Shown here one piece after another: positions 11,662-22,580 of a DNA stretch of 64,000 bases; the stretch's first letter is position 1, and each line of letters starts with the position of its first letter. Below the pieces are notes generated by a model. That model saw only the letters and a program-made list of their open reading frames with translations. It searched no databases and was not told the origin of the DNA. The stretch lies in assembly GCF_047495875.1 (NCBI RefSeq), contig NC_092465.1:4090660-4154659 (forward strand), read 5' to 3'. Source of the stretch: Pithys albifrons albifrons. Taxonomy: Eukaryota > Chordata > Aves > Passeriformes > Thamnophilidae. A program made the translations under genes and the position numbers.

Positions 11662-11740
11662 CTTTACTGCTGGGGAAACTGAGGCATGATACAGTTAAAG
11701 CACATTGTTTCAAGTGTCACAGTGAGTCACTCTCCAAACC
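11662..11740 (-). mobile_element. MIR-like SINE fragment, inverted
   Basis: CTGCTGGGGAAACTGAGGCA, then ACAGTTAAAGCACATTG and AAGTGTCACAGTGAGTCA, is the reverse complement of the MIR/CORE-SINE pattern '..tgtgacc..gcaagt.actt.aacct..tgcctcagtttccc'. The copy is short and diverged. The 'GGGGAAACTGAGGCA' block is nearly diagnostic. Confidence 0.6.
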
Positions 11741-11923
11741 AATAAAAGGGAAAGAGGAGATGCTGTAATGCTGCACTAGGGCTTGTGGTGAGCAGACTCA
11801 GTACATCAAAGCTGTGTGGTTTCCAGTGTAAAACTCCTGCTGTCCTCAGGGCACACCCTTATCAGCCCCAGGCCAAAAGAGGTCTTGCCCAACCCCTTGG
11901 TGAGCTGGTGCTCTGCCTTGCTT

Positions 11924-12115
11924 TATTACCGATCAGTGATACTTCAACCATGCCCAGTTTCATCTTGGTGGAAAATTTCCCTTCCAAATTACAAATGCCT
12001 GCAAATAATATTTTTTAATAGAAACACTGTGATGACTCTAATTGCAGGGTAATAAATAGCAATCTGCCTTTATCTTCTGATATTTCTTTACATTGTTAGT
12101 GAAGATGCACAGCTG
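11924..12115 (+). repeat. Duplicated element, copy A
   Basis: Bases 11959-12115 align in the same orientation with 13663-13820 at roughly three-quarters identity. The shared order is TTCATCTTG..GGAAAATTT, TGCAAAT, TAATAGAAACACTG, AATT..AGGGTAATAAATAGCA, TTATCTTCTGATATTTCTTT and CACAGCTG. Weaker similarity may reach 11924. Copy A is followed almost at once by a CR1 fragment. It may be a local duplication of a regulatory element or two copies of an unlisted old repeat. Confidence 0.75.
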
Positions 12116-12125
12116 CTCTAGAGCA

Positions 12126-12288
12126 CGGATGAAAATTTCCCATTGCTGGATGTATTCAAGTCCAGGCTGGATGGGTCTTTGAGCAACTTAGTCTAGTGGA
12201 AAGTGTCCTTACCCATGGCAGGGGGTTGGAACTAGATAAGCTTTAAGGTCCTTCCCAACCCCAACCGTTCTGTGATTCAATGATTCAT
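12126..12288 (+). mobile_element. CR1 LINE 3' end fragment
   Basis: The sequence GATGTATTCAAGTCCAGGCTGG, then GGTCTTTGAGCAACTTAGTC, the CATGGCAGGGGGTTGGAACTAG block, TTTAAGGTCCTTCCCAACCC and GTTCTGTGATTCAATGATTC, gives a sense CR1 3' end with octamer repeats. It is 5'-truncated and abuts copy A of the duplicated element. Confidence 0.9.
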
Positions 12289-12289
12289 G

Positions 12290-13125
12290 TCCTTACAGTA
12301 TCTCCTAGAACCTGCAGGTTGGCCTTGTGTTGGGGGCTACCCTGGTCTGTGTCAAGGTCCTCAGCCAAGAGAGAGATGTGGGGCTTCCAGGTAGCCAGAG
12401 GTGATTCTTCCCCCAGACAGTGTCCCCCAGGAACCTGCTGCAGTCTGAAACAACCTTTAGAGTTTTTCCTTGCAGTTTCAGCAGAGGAAATGACACTCAC
12501 CCTGCGCTGCTTCATTCAAACCCTTCACTTCAAAAGGTCAGAGAGACAAATTGGGATCTTGGTCCCATTGTTCCTACACACATCAGTAAGCGGTGAATGC
12601 AGAGACCTATTCTTATGAGTAAAATTACAGAATTAGACCTTGACTTACTTTCATATTTATCGATGGTTTACCTGCATTGACACAGCAACGTGGAATGCTT
12701 TGATACAAGTTTCAGTGCAGAGTCAAAGCCAGGTTTTCCTGACTAGTGCCAGCCTCACCAGGCAGCACCCCAACCAGACAGCTCCTCCTGCATCAGTGAC
12801 AGGCCAGGCACCTAAGCCTGCAATCCCTTTGTCTTGGCATTTGAGATCACAGGAAACACAGGTCTATTCCACATGAGAATTGTCTTTTCCTGGATAATGG
12901 AGAAGAAAATCCTAAAACAACTAGGGAATTCTGTAGCAAACTGTTTCCAGCATTCCTACCCAACTCTGGTGCTGCAGGCACAGCAAGGAGCCGTGGCACA
13001 GACCGGCTTCCATCCGTGTTTGCAGCAACAAGACCTCTGGCTCAGCTCAAAGCTGTTCTGAATTAGGAGGTTAGATTTTTCTAATTGCATTTTTAAAGAG
13101 CGAGCCAGCAGTTCATTAGAAATCA
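12290..13125. other. Unique non-coding DNA, no gene seen
   Basis: Somewhat GC-richer than its surroundings, giving overlapping open frames on both strands (12280-12618 plus; 12285-12515 minus). None resembles a known protein. A possible TF-rich spot at 13081-13110 has CTAATTGCATTTTTAAAGAG. Confidence 0.5.
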
Positions 13126-13128
13126 TGG

Positions 13129-13196
13129 AGCAAATTCTGCTTCTCTATTACACCAATATAAATCTTGAATGAATTTATATCAGGATAACTGGGAGG
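13129..13196. mobile_element. Palindromic DNA-element (MITE) fossil
   Basis: GCAAATTCTGCTTCTCTATT leads into TTACACCAATATAAAT, mirrored by ATTTATATCAGGATAA after a short centre. The 'aaattctgct(c/t)tc..ttacacca..taaat' opening is the typical end of an amniote palindromic MITE, and the two halves still pair imperfectly. It is an old, non-coding copy. Confidence 0.5.
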
Positions 13197-13487
13197 GTAG
13201 AATGTACCTCCCATCTTGTTCCTCAGATTATTAAAAGTTAAAGGGCCTTGAAAATTAAATTCACCTTTCCCTGTTCAAGCTGTTTACTCTGGTTTTTATT
13301 CCAGAAAGGACAGTTGAAAATAATTAACCAACCTCCTTTCTGCTCATAGGCACTTTTAAGTTGGGTTCTCATGTACTAGCCCAAGACTAGTTTGTGTGGA
13401 AAAGACCAGAGGGCATTTTCTTTCAAACAAATTGTTTTCATGGGAATAATTTCCTAGAGAATTATATTAAAACCTTTCCATGAATCC

Positions 13488-13525
13488 TTTTTTTTGGGGG
13501 GGAGGGGGGGATAGAAAAAAAAATG
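13488..13525 (+). repeat. T-run/G-run/A-run low complexity
   Basis: A run of T is followed by G7-8, A, G7 and then, after ATAG, a run of A. The G runs could contribute to a G-quadruplex only with further distant G runs. Confidence 0.6.
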
Positions 13526-13627
13526 TTTTCCTCTTACATATCTTTGATTTGAGGGACTTGGCAATTTATTTGTGGATATAAATGAGCACCTTAATGAAAG
13601 TCCTTGAGGATTTTGCCTTCTAACAGG

Positions 13628-13820
13628 CTAACCTTATTTAACTGAGATCCTTCTTAGCGAGGCTTCATCTTGCAGGAAAATTTTGCCTCTGAGTTACCAA
13701 CCCTTGCAAATCAGGTTTTATAATAGAAACACTGATAGAACTTTAATTATAGGGTAATAAATAGCATCGCTGCCTTATCTTCTGATATTTCTTTAGATTC
13801 CTAGCAAAGATACACAGCTG
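13628..13820 (+). repeat. Duplicated element, copy B
   Basis: This is the second copy of the element at 11959-12115; strong alignment covers 13663-13820. It shares TTATCTTCTGATATTTCTTT and GGGTAATAAATAGCA exactly, with small indels elsewhere. Copy B ends 35 bases before the CpG island, whereas copy A ends next to a CR1. Differences are spread evenly rather than in blocks, pointing to an old event. Confidence 0.75.
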
Positions 13821-13929
13821 TTGCTTGAAACTGATAATCAAGTGCTGTAGGGGTTGGGAGTTATCCCCCCCGCTCCCCGTGGAAGCAGCAGCGGGCGCGG
13901 AGCGGGAGGAGGCGGCGGGACGCGGCGGC

Positions 13930-14008
13930 GGGACCGGGGGAGCGGCGGCGGCTGCGGGGGAGGCCGGGAGGGGACACGGCGGGGATGGGAATGGTGGGGG
14001 AATTGGGA
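13930..14008 (+). other. G-quadruplex-prone G-tract cluster
   Basis: Many runs of three to five G with short spacers lie on the plus strand (GGGACCGGGGG, GCGGGGGAGGCCGGGAGGGG, GGCGGGGATGGGAATGGTGG). They exceed the usual four-run G4 rule several times over. Formation in the cell is inferred. Confidence 0.6.
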
Positions 14009-14177
14009 CCTTGGCACCGAATATCCCACCCAGGGAGAAGGTTTTCCCATCCTGATGAACGGCCGAGAGGCTGGAGGTGTCGGTAGAGCAGGTTAAACGA
14101 GGCCAGTGGCAGCTATAATAATGAAAAATTTAAAGAATAAAAATATAACAATAATAGCGCGATGGGCGTGAGCCGGG

Positions 14178-14187
14178 AGCGATCGCT
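14178..14187. promoter_or_regulatory. Perfect 10-bp palindrome AGCGATCGCT
   Basis: A CpG-containing perfect palindrome in the second GC block of the island. No factor is assigned; it could be chance in GC-rich DNA. Confidence 0.3.
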
Positions 14188-14292
14188 GCGGAGCGCCCCG
14201 CTCATCCCGGCGAGCGCTGCGGGCGGAGCGGAGCGCAGCTTTCCCGGGAAGGAGGGGACGGACACGCAGCCCTCCAGGTTTTTATCATCGAC

Positions 14293-14304
14293 ATTATCGA
14301 TAAT
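14293..14304. promoter_or_regulatory. ATTATCGATAAT palindrome (ONECUT/CUX-like)
   Basis: A perfect 12-bp palindrome with an ATCGAT core, preceded by a second ATCGA-like core (ATCATCGAC at 14284). It sits in an AT-rich inset inside the CpG island that ends in AATAATAAAAG and GCAAATAAGGC. ATCGAT cores are bound by ONECUT/CUT-class homeodomains, so this is a plausible regulatory core. Binding is an inference. Confidence 0.3.
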
Positions 14305-14486
14305 AAAAGTACTCTTTTGCAAATAAGGCTCTTTTATAGCATTTCTATTCACAGACGGCAAAGAGAAAGAGCCTCCCCCCCGCCCCCGCAGTGGCTTTTC
14401 CGCGGGTGCGGAGCAGATGCTCGGGTGCGCAGCTTTCCCCCAGCTCTGCGCGCCTCCGGATGCTCGGTCCATCTCTCCTACGGTTC

Positions 14487-14546
14487 CTCCAATAAAAACC
14501 CAAACCCAAAAAACACCAAACGAACAAACAAACAAAAAAAAAACTA
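14487..14546 (+). repeat. A/C-rich low complexity in CpG island
   Basis: Runs of AAACCC, AACAAAC and a poly-A of nine make an A/C-rich simple tract that produces the odd poly-K/N/T translations of frames here. Confidence 0.65.
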
Positions 14547-14669
14547 CCCCCGAACCCTGCAAGAAATCCCGGGCAAGGAGCGCGGCGTTGGCGCTGGGGA
14601 GGGACGGGAGGGATGCGTGCGAGGGGCTTAACCCTTGGAGCTTTGAAGGGAAAACAAGGAAATACGTCG

Positions 14670-15430
14670 GAAAGGCATGTCTGTAAACAATGATAATTAG
14701 CCTTTTCAAAAATCATAACACTGATTAAAAACTCGGATTCATTATTTATTCATCACAGAACCTCTTTGCAGACCTGGGAATAGTGATTAAAACCTAAGTG
14801 CTTCTCAATTTTGCACAGCTCTAGAGGAGCCTAAAAACGGGTTAAAATGGAAAGGAAAGAGGAAACCAAGCAAACAGAATTCTTCTTTTAAGAACCAATA
14901 CTTTCTTCTTCCCTTCCTGGCAGGAATACTCTTATTCCCCCAAATTTTGGTATTATGAAAATGTTTCTCATACTAAGTACAAGTGTTAGACTGAATCCAG
15001 TTGGTACTAAAATTGCAAACACACTTTCACTCCTAGAAAAGCCAACAGAAAGGAACTTCTTTTAACTCCATAATAGCAGGTTACGGAGTAAATGAACAAC
15101 TGATGGTCAACTGGCCAATTATGGTATAAATATCCGTTGTTTACAGCGAGGTGTTAAATGAGCCTTTCGAGCACAAAGGATCAGACTGTCTAAGCTACAA
15201 TTTGTGCTTCATCCCATTATGTCTCCCCGAAAAAGGCCCGTGCCGTTGTAGGTAATGTGCGCACAGAACATATTTCTCTCTGTTGATTTTAGTTTGCTTT
15301 AATTCAATACACACTCTTGTTTACTTTTTAAAATTTAAATAAATGTCAGCATTGTATAATTTCTATGTTAACAAAGCAGTGAGCAAAATCCCTTGTATGT
15401 TTATAAAATATTATTGTTTAATTCACATAG
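14670..15430. promoter_or_regulatory. Candidate enhancer block beside the CpG island
   Basis: GTAAACA (14683-14689), AACAATG (14687-14693) and TAATTAG (14694-14700) form an overlapping FOX/SOX/homeodomain composite. A second FOX-type TGTTTAC lies at 15139-15145, followed by AGGTGTTA (15149-15156, T-box-like half) and the inverted pair CCTTT..AAAGG around 15162-15180. Several CpGs are kept in AT-rich DNA (15220-15265). No repeat is recognised. The stretch reads like a conserved element cluster, but that needs alignment. Confidence 0.38.
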
Positions 15431-18270
15431 TTTAGGAATTCCAAATGTTGAGAATAGGAAGGAGGCCAAATACCATCTGTTTATAACTATGATGCATCAT
15501 CATATGTGTACTTTAAAAAAGAAGAAGGAAAAAAAAGCTTGGTCAATCATGCCACTGTTCTATCTGTGAGGAATATGGTGAGGATTTAAAATTGCTCTGT
15601 GCAGTTCTTAGGAAATTTTAGAGTGGTTTAATTCTGAGCAGGGATGTTACAGGAGTTGCTCGTGTCTGCGTTCCTGTCAGAGGAGCTGCAGGAAATACTC
15701 ACGTGCCCCAACCACTGCAGGCACAAATTCAATCACTTTCTCCCAGCCTCAATATTCCCCACTTTCAGAGACTGAGAAACAAAACCTGAAAGATTTATTT
15801 AAAATCCTTATAGATTTGGGGGGAAGGGGAGAGAGAGGGGGGCATTTAGGGCTTCATTTTTAAGTGCTTCATACACTCATGTTCCTGGATTTTTAAGGAC
15901 AGAAGGAAAGCATGAGGATTTTGTAGCCTGTCTTGCAAAACACAGGCTATAGACTGTCATTCAGCTGATTCTGCAAATAGCTAAAAAAAAAAAACAACCC
16001 TCTGTCAAATGTTAGTAGTTTTAGGTCCAAGTTAAAATAGGTCCTTGTTAAAAATAATGCATTCCATACTCGAGAATGGTACGTAACGTGCATTTTAAAG
16101 AGAAGGTAGTTTGCAGGCTTAAAAACAAAGAGAGTATCTCCAAGTTAAGTAGATAAGAAGATTTTTTTTCCAAACCCAAGTTAATTAGCTAGTACGTCAA
16201 GCCTCATAGATGTCTTCCTACCTTTCAAGGGCTGAAGAATCCCCAGTAAATGTACTTAAACTTCCTAGCGAGGGCCACTGAGATGAATGCAGAGATTAGG
16301 GCGAGTATTACCCTGCCTTCTCAGTGCATCCCAGCTGCAGTTCATCCTACTATTGATAATGATGCTTGGAGTTACTGAGGTGGTTTCTGAAACTCACATA
16401 TGGGGTCCTTTCCCCAAGGATGAGGAATAATAGCGGCACTCAGGTGGTACGGGGAGGGTAAGAGCAGATTTGCAGTTATCTTTGCCTGGTGTGTGGTGAC
16501 TTTTCGGTTGTGCCGATTTAATAAAGCAAGAGGTACATTCAGGACACGGGTTGTAATTCTCTGATACAGTTTTTGGTTTGTGTTAACAAATAGGTGGGGG
16601 CAGGAAAGCACAGGTGAAAGGAAAAAAAGTCTGGGCTTGCTGGACCCCGTCCCTGGCAGAATGCTGGCGCAGTATGAAATGTTTTGTGGCCAAACTCTAA
16701 GCAATTTCTGTAATACCATAATTTAGCGTACTCTGCACTGCACTGAAGTGCCTGGGACTTTGTTTTTTGAACTTCTTCCTTTCTACTGTTACATTTAACT
16801 TGCAGCATGTTGAATTACTTAGCTACACCCAGATAGAAAGTTGCCGTTTCTTTAGCTCTACACACTGCACTGGGTTGTGACTGCTAAAAACTGCCCTTCA
16901 GAGTGGGGGAGCCCTTTCCAGCCTTTTTCTGTATGTTTTCTAGTCTTTAAGGTAACCTTCTGAGGCAGTTTATTGTCTTGAAAGACTAATATTTTTAATT
17001 ACAAATTGGAAATGCCTTACTCACCTTTCTTAAGTAATCTTTACTGAGCTGGCTCCATCAACAGGGATAATTCACTACCATGTAAGTTTAATCTGCTCAC
17101 ACGGACATTACAGGAGTGAAAAAACATGAGAAAAGGCACCTTCTGTCACTGCAATTTGCAAAAAAATTCATAAATGTAAAGTGTATACAATCCCAGCTTG
17201 AAAAAAAAACCACCTGGTGCCAGCTTCAGACAGTCAGGCATGCATTCCTGCATATTACTTCCTATTTTCCATGGCTATGTGATCCTGAGTCTCCCAAGCT
17301 GAGACTGCAATCAAGGGGGCAGATTGTCCAATTATGATGTGCATACCTGTCCAGGAGGAATTATATGGAACCCTCATGCTCATTTATCACTTCGTTTTTA
17401 CACGCTGGAGTAGTTTTATGAGATACACTGATAGAGGCTGTTTCGAAGGTTGCTAAATACCATGTTCATTGCATGCTTGGCTTCATGCAGTTCCTGGGCA
17501 CTTGGGGTTGCTGGAGGGAGATGGGTGTTTCAAATCTCACCCAAGCACAAGTATAATTCCTATATAAAGAGCTGTGGTTGAGCTTATACATCTGGGACAT
17601 CAGGGTGAACAACCATCAGTGCCTGTAGTGGGGCCAAAGTGGGGCCAACAACTGCACTCATGTCTTGCACCCATGTCTGAGAGTGCCTGTGCTGTTGCTG
17701 CCAAGCAAAACATGCACCAGGCATGAAATACACAGGGATTCACAAGAAGAACATATTCTCTCGTCATGACACTAACTTCTAATACTCTTTTGGGATCTGA
17801 ACACCTTTGCAGTGGTAGCTGAGGGCATTGATCATCTCACAAGCTCCCAGACATTAACATTTAACCATCCTATAATTTGGTTTTAAAGTGAAAGCGGGGA
17901 GATTAATAAACTTAATCTAGCATTCACACAGATTTGAGGACAGCTGACCTCTGCCCTCTAGAGACCCAGGCTCATTTAAGAACCTACATCTAAGAGAGCC
18001 CCTACAGTTGTTGTGTTGCAGCAAGTCCCGTCCCGCATGGGCTGTGGTGTATCACCCTCACTGTCTGCAGCAAGAGCAGTGGTGACAAGGAATTTGCTGC
18101 TTTTATTTATGTCTCCCTCCTCTAAAAGGGTCAGTGTTAGCAAACACAGCTCCCTCCTGCAAGATAACAGGCTCAAGCAGCTCTTCTGGGGGAGGAAGCA
18201 CAGCTAAAGTAAAATCTTAGTCAAAAAATAGTCAGTCTTCCAATTTGGAAGGAAATAGAAAAAAATCCAA
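15430..18270. other. Unique non-coding DNA, no gene seen
   Basis: I see no repeat family, RNA gene or exon. A purine-rich G tract lies at 15817-15842 and an A-run at 15983-15995. The 115- and 89-codon minus frames at 16372-16808 have no recognisable domain. Confidence 0.55.
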
Positions 18271-18272
18271 GA

Positions 18273-18331
18273 ACAAAACCAAACTAAAACCAAAACAAAA
18301 CAGAAAAAAAAAAAAAAACAGAAGAAAAAAG
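18273..18331 (+). repeat. A-rich simple repeat
   Basis: ACCAAAAC-type units lead into a run of about sixteen A and then GAAGAAAAAAG. There is no retroposon body immediately upstream that would make it a tail. Confidence 0.7.
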
Positions 18332-21300
18332 AATCTGGAATGTCAGGCCTTTATTATGGGGCACAGGTTTTCAAGTTTTGGTATTACCTTATAAAAATCC
18401 CGAAATCTGCAAAGCCTTTCATGTTGGAGCATTCAGCTACCCCAAATGCAAAGCATTATCTATGGATTTCTTTGCACATTTCACATTGTGCAATTCTGTG
18501 GGGAAAAAAAATTTGGATAGGAGTAGTTTTTCAATGCTATTAATAGATATGTTTAATGCAGAAGTGTGCAATGTGATGAACAGCCTTGGCAGGAACCATA
18601 TCCAGCCTGATTGTATTGTAATACTGTTTGATGCAGCAGTGTGTTTGATCAGTTACAAGTGATGAATATCATATCACATCAAACAATTTAATACAGTCTC
18701 ATTGTATGGAATTATGGCTGCTGTCAATCAGCATGTGGCCTATTCCTTACAGATCTGTCTTTGGGAGCTGTAATACAGTGGTAGCTTCATATGCATTAAT
18801 AAATAAAGTGCTGCTGAAATTCCATACAGACCTGTTGAGATTTTTGTTTCTCTTTCATAGTCTTTTTATTGTTTATTTTCATGATTATTTTTTACTTCTT
18901 TCTGAATGCTGCATGGAGGTGAGTTTACCTGGTCAATAAGACCACCAAGGGTGTGGCCTGTGTGCTTTGAAGAATGTTTGGAAAACATCTAGAAAAGATA
19001 GATATGAGAGTTGTGAATTTTGTTTTTCTCTGAATAGCAGCCTGAGTATAAATCCACTGAACTTGTTTTCAGATGAAGCTTCACAGAGTCTCTTTTCTTG
19101 GCTTCCTCAGGGGGAGGAGAGGCTATCTATTAAAAATGCATATGTTTTGTCTTACTGCCTGGCGCACCTCACTTGATAACCCCCTACTTTGGTTTGGGGA
19201 TGGCACTCTTTGAACTTAAAGTCTTTTCCTTAGGACTGATATATTCAAGGTGCTGGAGGGGAAGCCTATGTCAGATGAAAGATACGTATGTAAATAACAG
19301 TGTAGAGGTGGGGTTTAAGGCATCACCCATTTTACTGTCAGTTTCAGACATGTGCTGCTCTGATGCTGCCTTGCCTTGCTTCCAGTCCCTAGGACAGGGG
19401 ATGGTTTTTAATGAAGTCATACTCTGCTGCCTACAAATATGGGGTCATGCTACACTTGTACAGGAGCAGGGATTCCAGTAATGTTGCTTATTGTGGTCAA
19501 AGAGGGCAGAATATTGCCTTTTTGCATCGTGTGGCTCTGGGGTTTTGGAGCCTGCACAGACAAATTGATTACATTGCAGTAGGGCCACACATTCAGAGAC
19601 TGGAGGTGTCATGCTGGAAAGCCAAATTTCAGCAGCTGATTAATCAATGTAATGACTAGAAGTTTTTTCACCTTTTGCTATGGTCTCAACCTGCAGATCT
19701 GAATAAGATCACTACTTAAACGGGAAACCTCAGAAGAAATTTTTGTAGATGCTCAAGGAAGTGGTTGTTGAGTTAATAAATGACACATTTCCTTCTACAT
19801 TAAAAATTATCCTCAAGAGTAAAATAAGGCCTGGTGAGAGAGAGGGACAAGAATGAGGAAAGCTGCATTTCAGAGATATTTGTAGTTGACTTTGGGCTGG
19901 TGACTGAGTTTGAGCTCACCTCTGGTTTAGGCGGATGCAGCCTGGCTTTCTGTGGCATGGATTTCCCAGCAAAACTGCACTGAAGGATCACAACAAAGAA
20001 CTGGGTGCAATCAGGGCTGTGGAGTGGTCAGGAGGAAGCTTAGCATTATGTAACTCCAACAACCTGAACTCGGAGGCATCCATATAAAGCAAATAAATAA
20101 AGACCCAGCTTGCTCCTGTAATATCATCCACCTGATAATTCCTGAGCACTGCTCAGCCAGGTATTTCCTCTGCCTCATAATCCAAGCAAGATAGACAAGA
20201 CCCCATATGCTCTGTTTTCTATATAGAAACACGTTGTCAAGTTATACATATCATTCTGTAATCTTATTATTTTTAGAAGTTATAAAATGGCCACAATTAT
20301 ACCTTGCTCTTCAGGTGAAGCTGTTTGATTCAGAGCCAAACGGCTCCATGGTGTCTGAGTGTCTGGGTCTTCCTGTGCAAGGTAATGTAAAGATAACAAG
20401 TGTAAAATAATATATATGTGTCTTTATAGTAAAATACTTCAGACCTGGCCTGTTATGTAGCTGCTAATGACACTCCAGTATCACGCAGCACCTGAAGCAG
20501 AGCGTGTCCTGCCCTGGTTTATCTCCATGTCTGGCATTAATTGGCCATGGCTCCGTCTGAGACTGTGATCCAGTCAAATCCTGTAGGCCACGCAGGTCTG
20601 GATGGTATTTAGATCAGAAAACTCATCCAAGCAAGAGGAGCCTTGGTTTGCCACTAATCCACAGTAGAGCAGTACCTCTACAAGGTTACTTGTAGATTAT
20701 AAGGCCAAGAAAGGACTATTTGGATCATCTGGTGTCACGTGTATAACACAAGCCATATGACTTCCCTCAATTAAGTCCTGTTTGAACCAGAAAACCTCAT
20801 CCTCTACTAGTCTAAAAATTGCCAGACCTGCAGAATCCACCACAAATTTTAATATTATTAAATAGAGTGTTTTTGGAGAGATTTTCTCTCAAGCAAGGAG
20901 TCAAAAGCGACATTTATCTCCTGTGATTATTAGATACTTGTTGCTAGAGCAAGAATGTGAATCACAGCACTGAGACTGATGTCCCCAAATACCAATACCT
21001 TTCACTGGGTTTCCCTCATGGTCCCATCTCCATCTGGAATTCTTCAGTTTACCATTTTCCTGTGGTTTCTTTTACAAAGGGCAGTTCTTTGTCAGACATC
21101 ACAGTGGTTTGGTGCACAGAGTGATGGTCCATTGATAAATAGTTTTCCCTGGACTAATTTAGTGATACTCACACAAAATAACCAGGAATGACATTGCTAA
21201 AATGATAACCAGACTTGTAGTTAAAAGACTTTGATTTGATGTGCATTTTAGGGGTTTAAATAAAATGAAATAAAATTACTGCCATTAGTGTAGGTTGTGA

Positions 21301-22275
21301 AACCAATGCTGCTTGCTGGAATGAAAGGCACCATATGTGAGACATATAGCTGATTTCTTATCTCCAGAAAAGTATTCTTAAAGCGTAGAGGGACAGAGTG
21401 ATTTGCTTCTGCTGTAGGGGCAGTGTTTCATGGCTTGGCAGCATGAACTGGAGTTTAAAGAATGAGGGTAGAACCCATCCCCTCACTATATGCAACCTAA
21501 ATGAACTCACAATTACTGAACTAAAATGTCATATTTTAATTATAAGGAGAGAAGCTTGTTTAAAAAATCCTGTAGAACTTTATCATTGATCTTTGGTGAT
21601 GTTCACCCTCATTTGTGCAACACGTACACCTCCCTACTCCAGTTGCATACACTATGGAGACTGTGAGAGGAATATTGTTTCTTAAACAGTTAAATATGCT
21701 TTCTAGCTAAGGAGATATCCACATTTCCCCCATCACATTAATAATAAAATGCATTACAAAGCTGCAAAATCCAGCTGCTCTTTTCCTTTCTTGGAGGGTC
21801 AAGGGTCTTAGTGCCTATTGTGGGGAGCCATGAGGCAACAGGACATCTTCCTCCTTTCTCCCAAGGGGTCCAGAGCATCCTGCACCCCAGTGACATGACC
21901 CTGGAGTGAAGTGAGGGACCCCCAGTTTTGGTCCCTACAGTGACACAGCCATCCTGTGCTCGAAGGATGCTCAGGAGGCAGCTTGTTTTGGGCAAATAGT
22001 GCATGTGTCACTGATTCCCAACACGAATCTCCAAGCACATCACCAAGAGGAAGATCTTAAAGGACTTTCCCAATATACAGAATTCCATGTCTTTCCTACC
22101 TCTCAGCCTTAGGTGCAGGACCCCCAATGAGTTAAAAGTGTAAGAGCTGCTCAGAAAGAGGTCAGTTAATAAATGATATCGAAATCCTAGTCCCAGATTT
22201 TCTGTTTCCAACATGCTGCGCAACTGACACTGTGACACTTTGGCAAGATGATGGAGAAAAATCCGGTGCCAGCTG
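18332..22275. other. Unique non-coding DNA, no gene seen
   Basis: No named repeat or exon was found. Many short plus-strand frames between 18340 and 19660 show no family resemblance. ATATCATATCACATCAAACAATTTAAT near 18665-18695 is AT-rich with a homeodomain-like core but isolated. Confidence 0.55.
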
Positions 22276-22284
22276 ACTGATGAG

Positions 22285-22580
22285 CACCCATCTTTTTTAA
22301 TTAATTGGGTTGAAAAGCATCTTATGTCAATTTGAATGTAGGGGCTCTTTCAGCTGCGTTTTTGGGTGCATATATAGATATATCTAACTGCAGATTTAAG
22401 AGCCCAGCGTGAGGCCTCATAAATGATAAAAATATGTATATATTAGAATTATACACACACACATACATGCACATATTGGATAAATTGATACTTAAACATA
22501 TACGTGTCTATATAATGTTCTGTTCTCTGTTGTGAGAGATATTTATAAATAGATTATATATATATATCTATTATGCACAG
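22285..22580. repeat. AT/CA microsatellite-rich stretch
   Basis: TTTTTAATTAATTGGG at 22294 is followed by TATATAGATATATC (22371-22384), a CA run ACACACACAC (22452-22463) and TATATATATATC (22554-22569). The tracts are short and interrupted. Confidence 0.55.

Larger units (their letters stand above)
13855..14640. promoter_or_regulatory. Orphan CpG island, candidate promoter
   Basis: GC- and CpG-dense blocks lie at about 13860-14060, 14155-14275, 14360-14470 and 14560-14640, separated by AT-rich insets (14105-14155, 14280-14350, 14480-14545). CpG islands in vertebrates usually mark promoters or CpG-rich enhancers, yet no coding first exon is evident on either strand. The frames here (198 codons minus at 14113-14709, 104 plus at 14317-14631) are low-complexity GC artefacts. 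It could start a long non-coding RNA or be a Polycomb-type hypomethylated regulatory island. TSS and direction are unknown. Confidence 0.6.

Noticed and set aside
14113..14709. 198-codon minus-strand open frame, the longest in the window
   Set aside because: It spans the CpG island and an A/C simple tract read in reverse. The translation is low-complexity with no domain, and other frames on both strands are open over the same GC-rich DNA.
22285..22580. AT/CA-rich stretch as a possible replication origin or matrix attachment region
   Set aside because: Tracts are short and interrupted and no specific signal supports either role.
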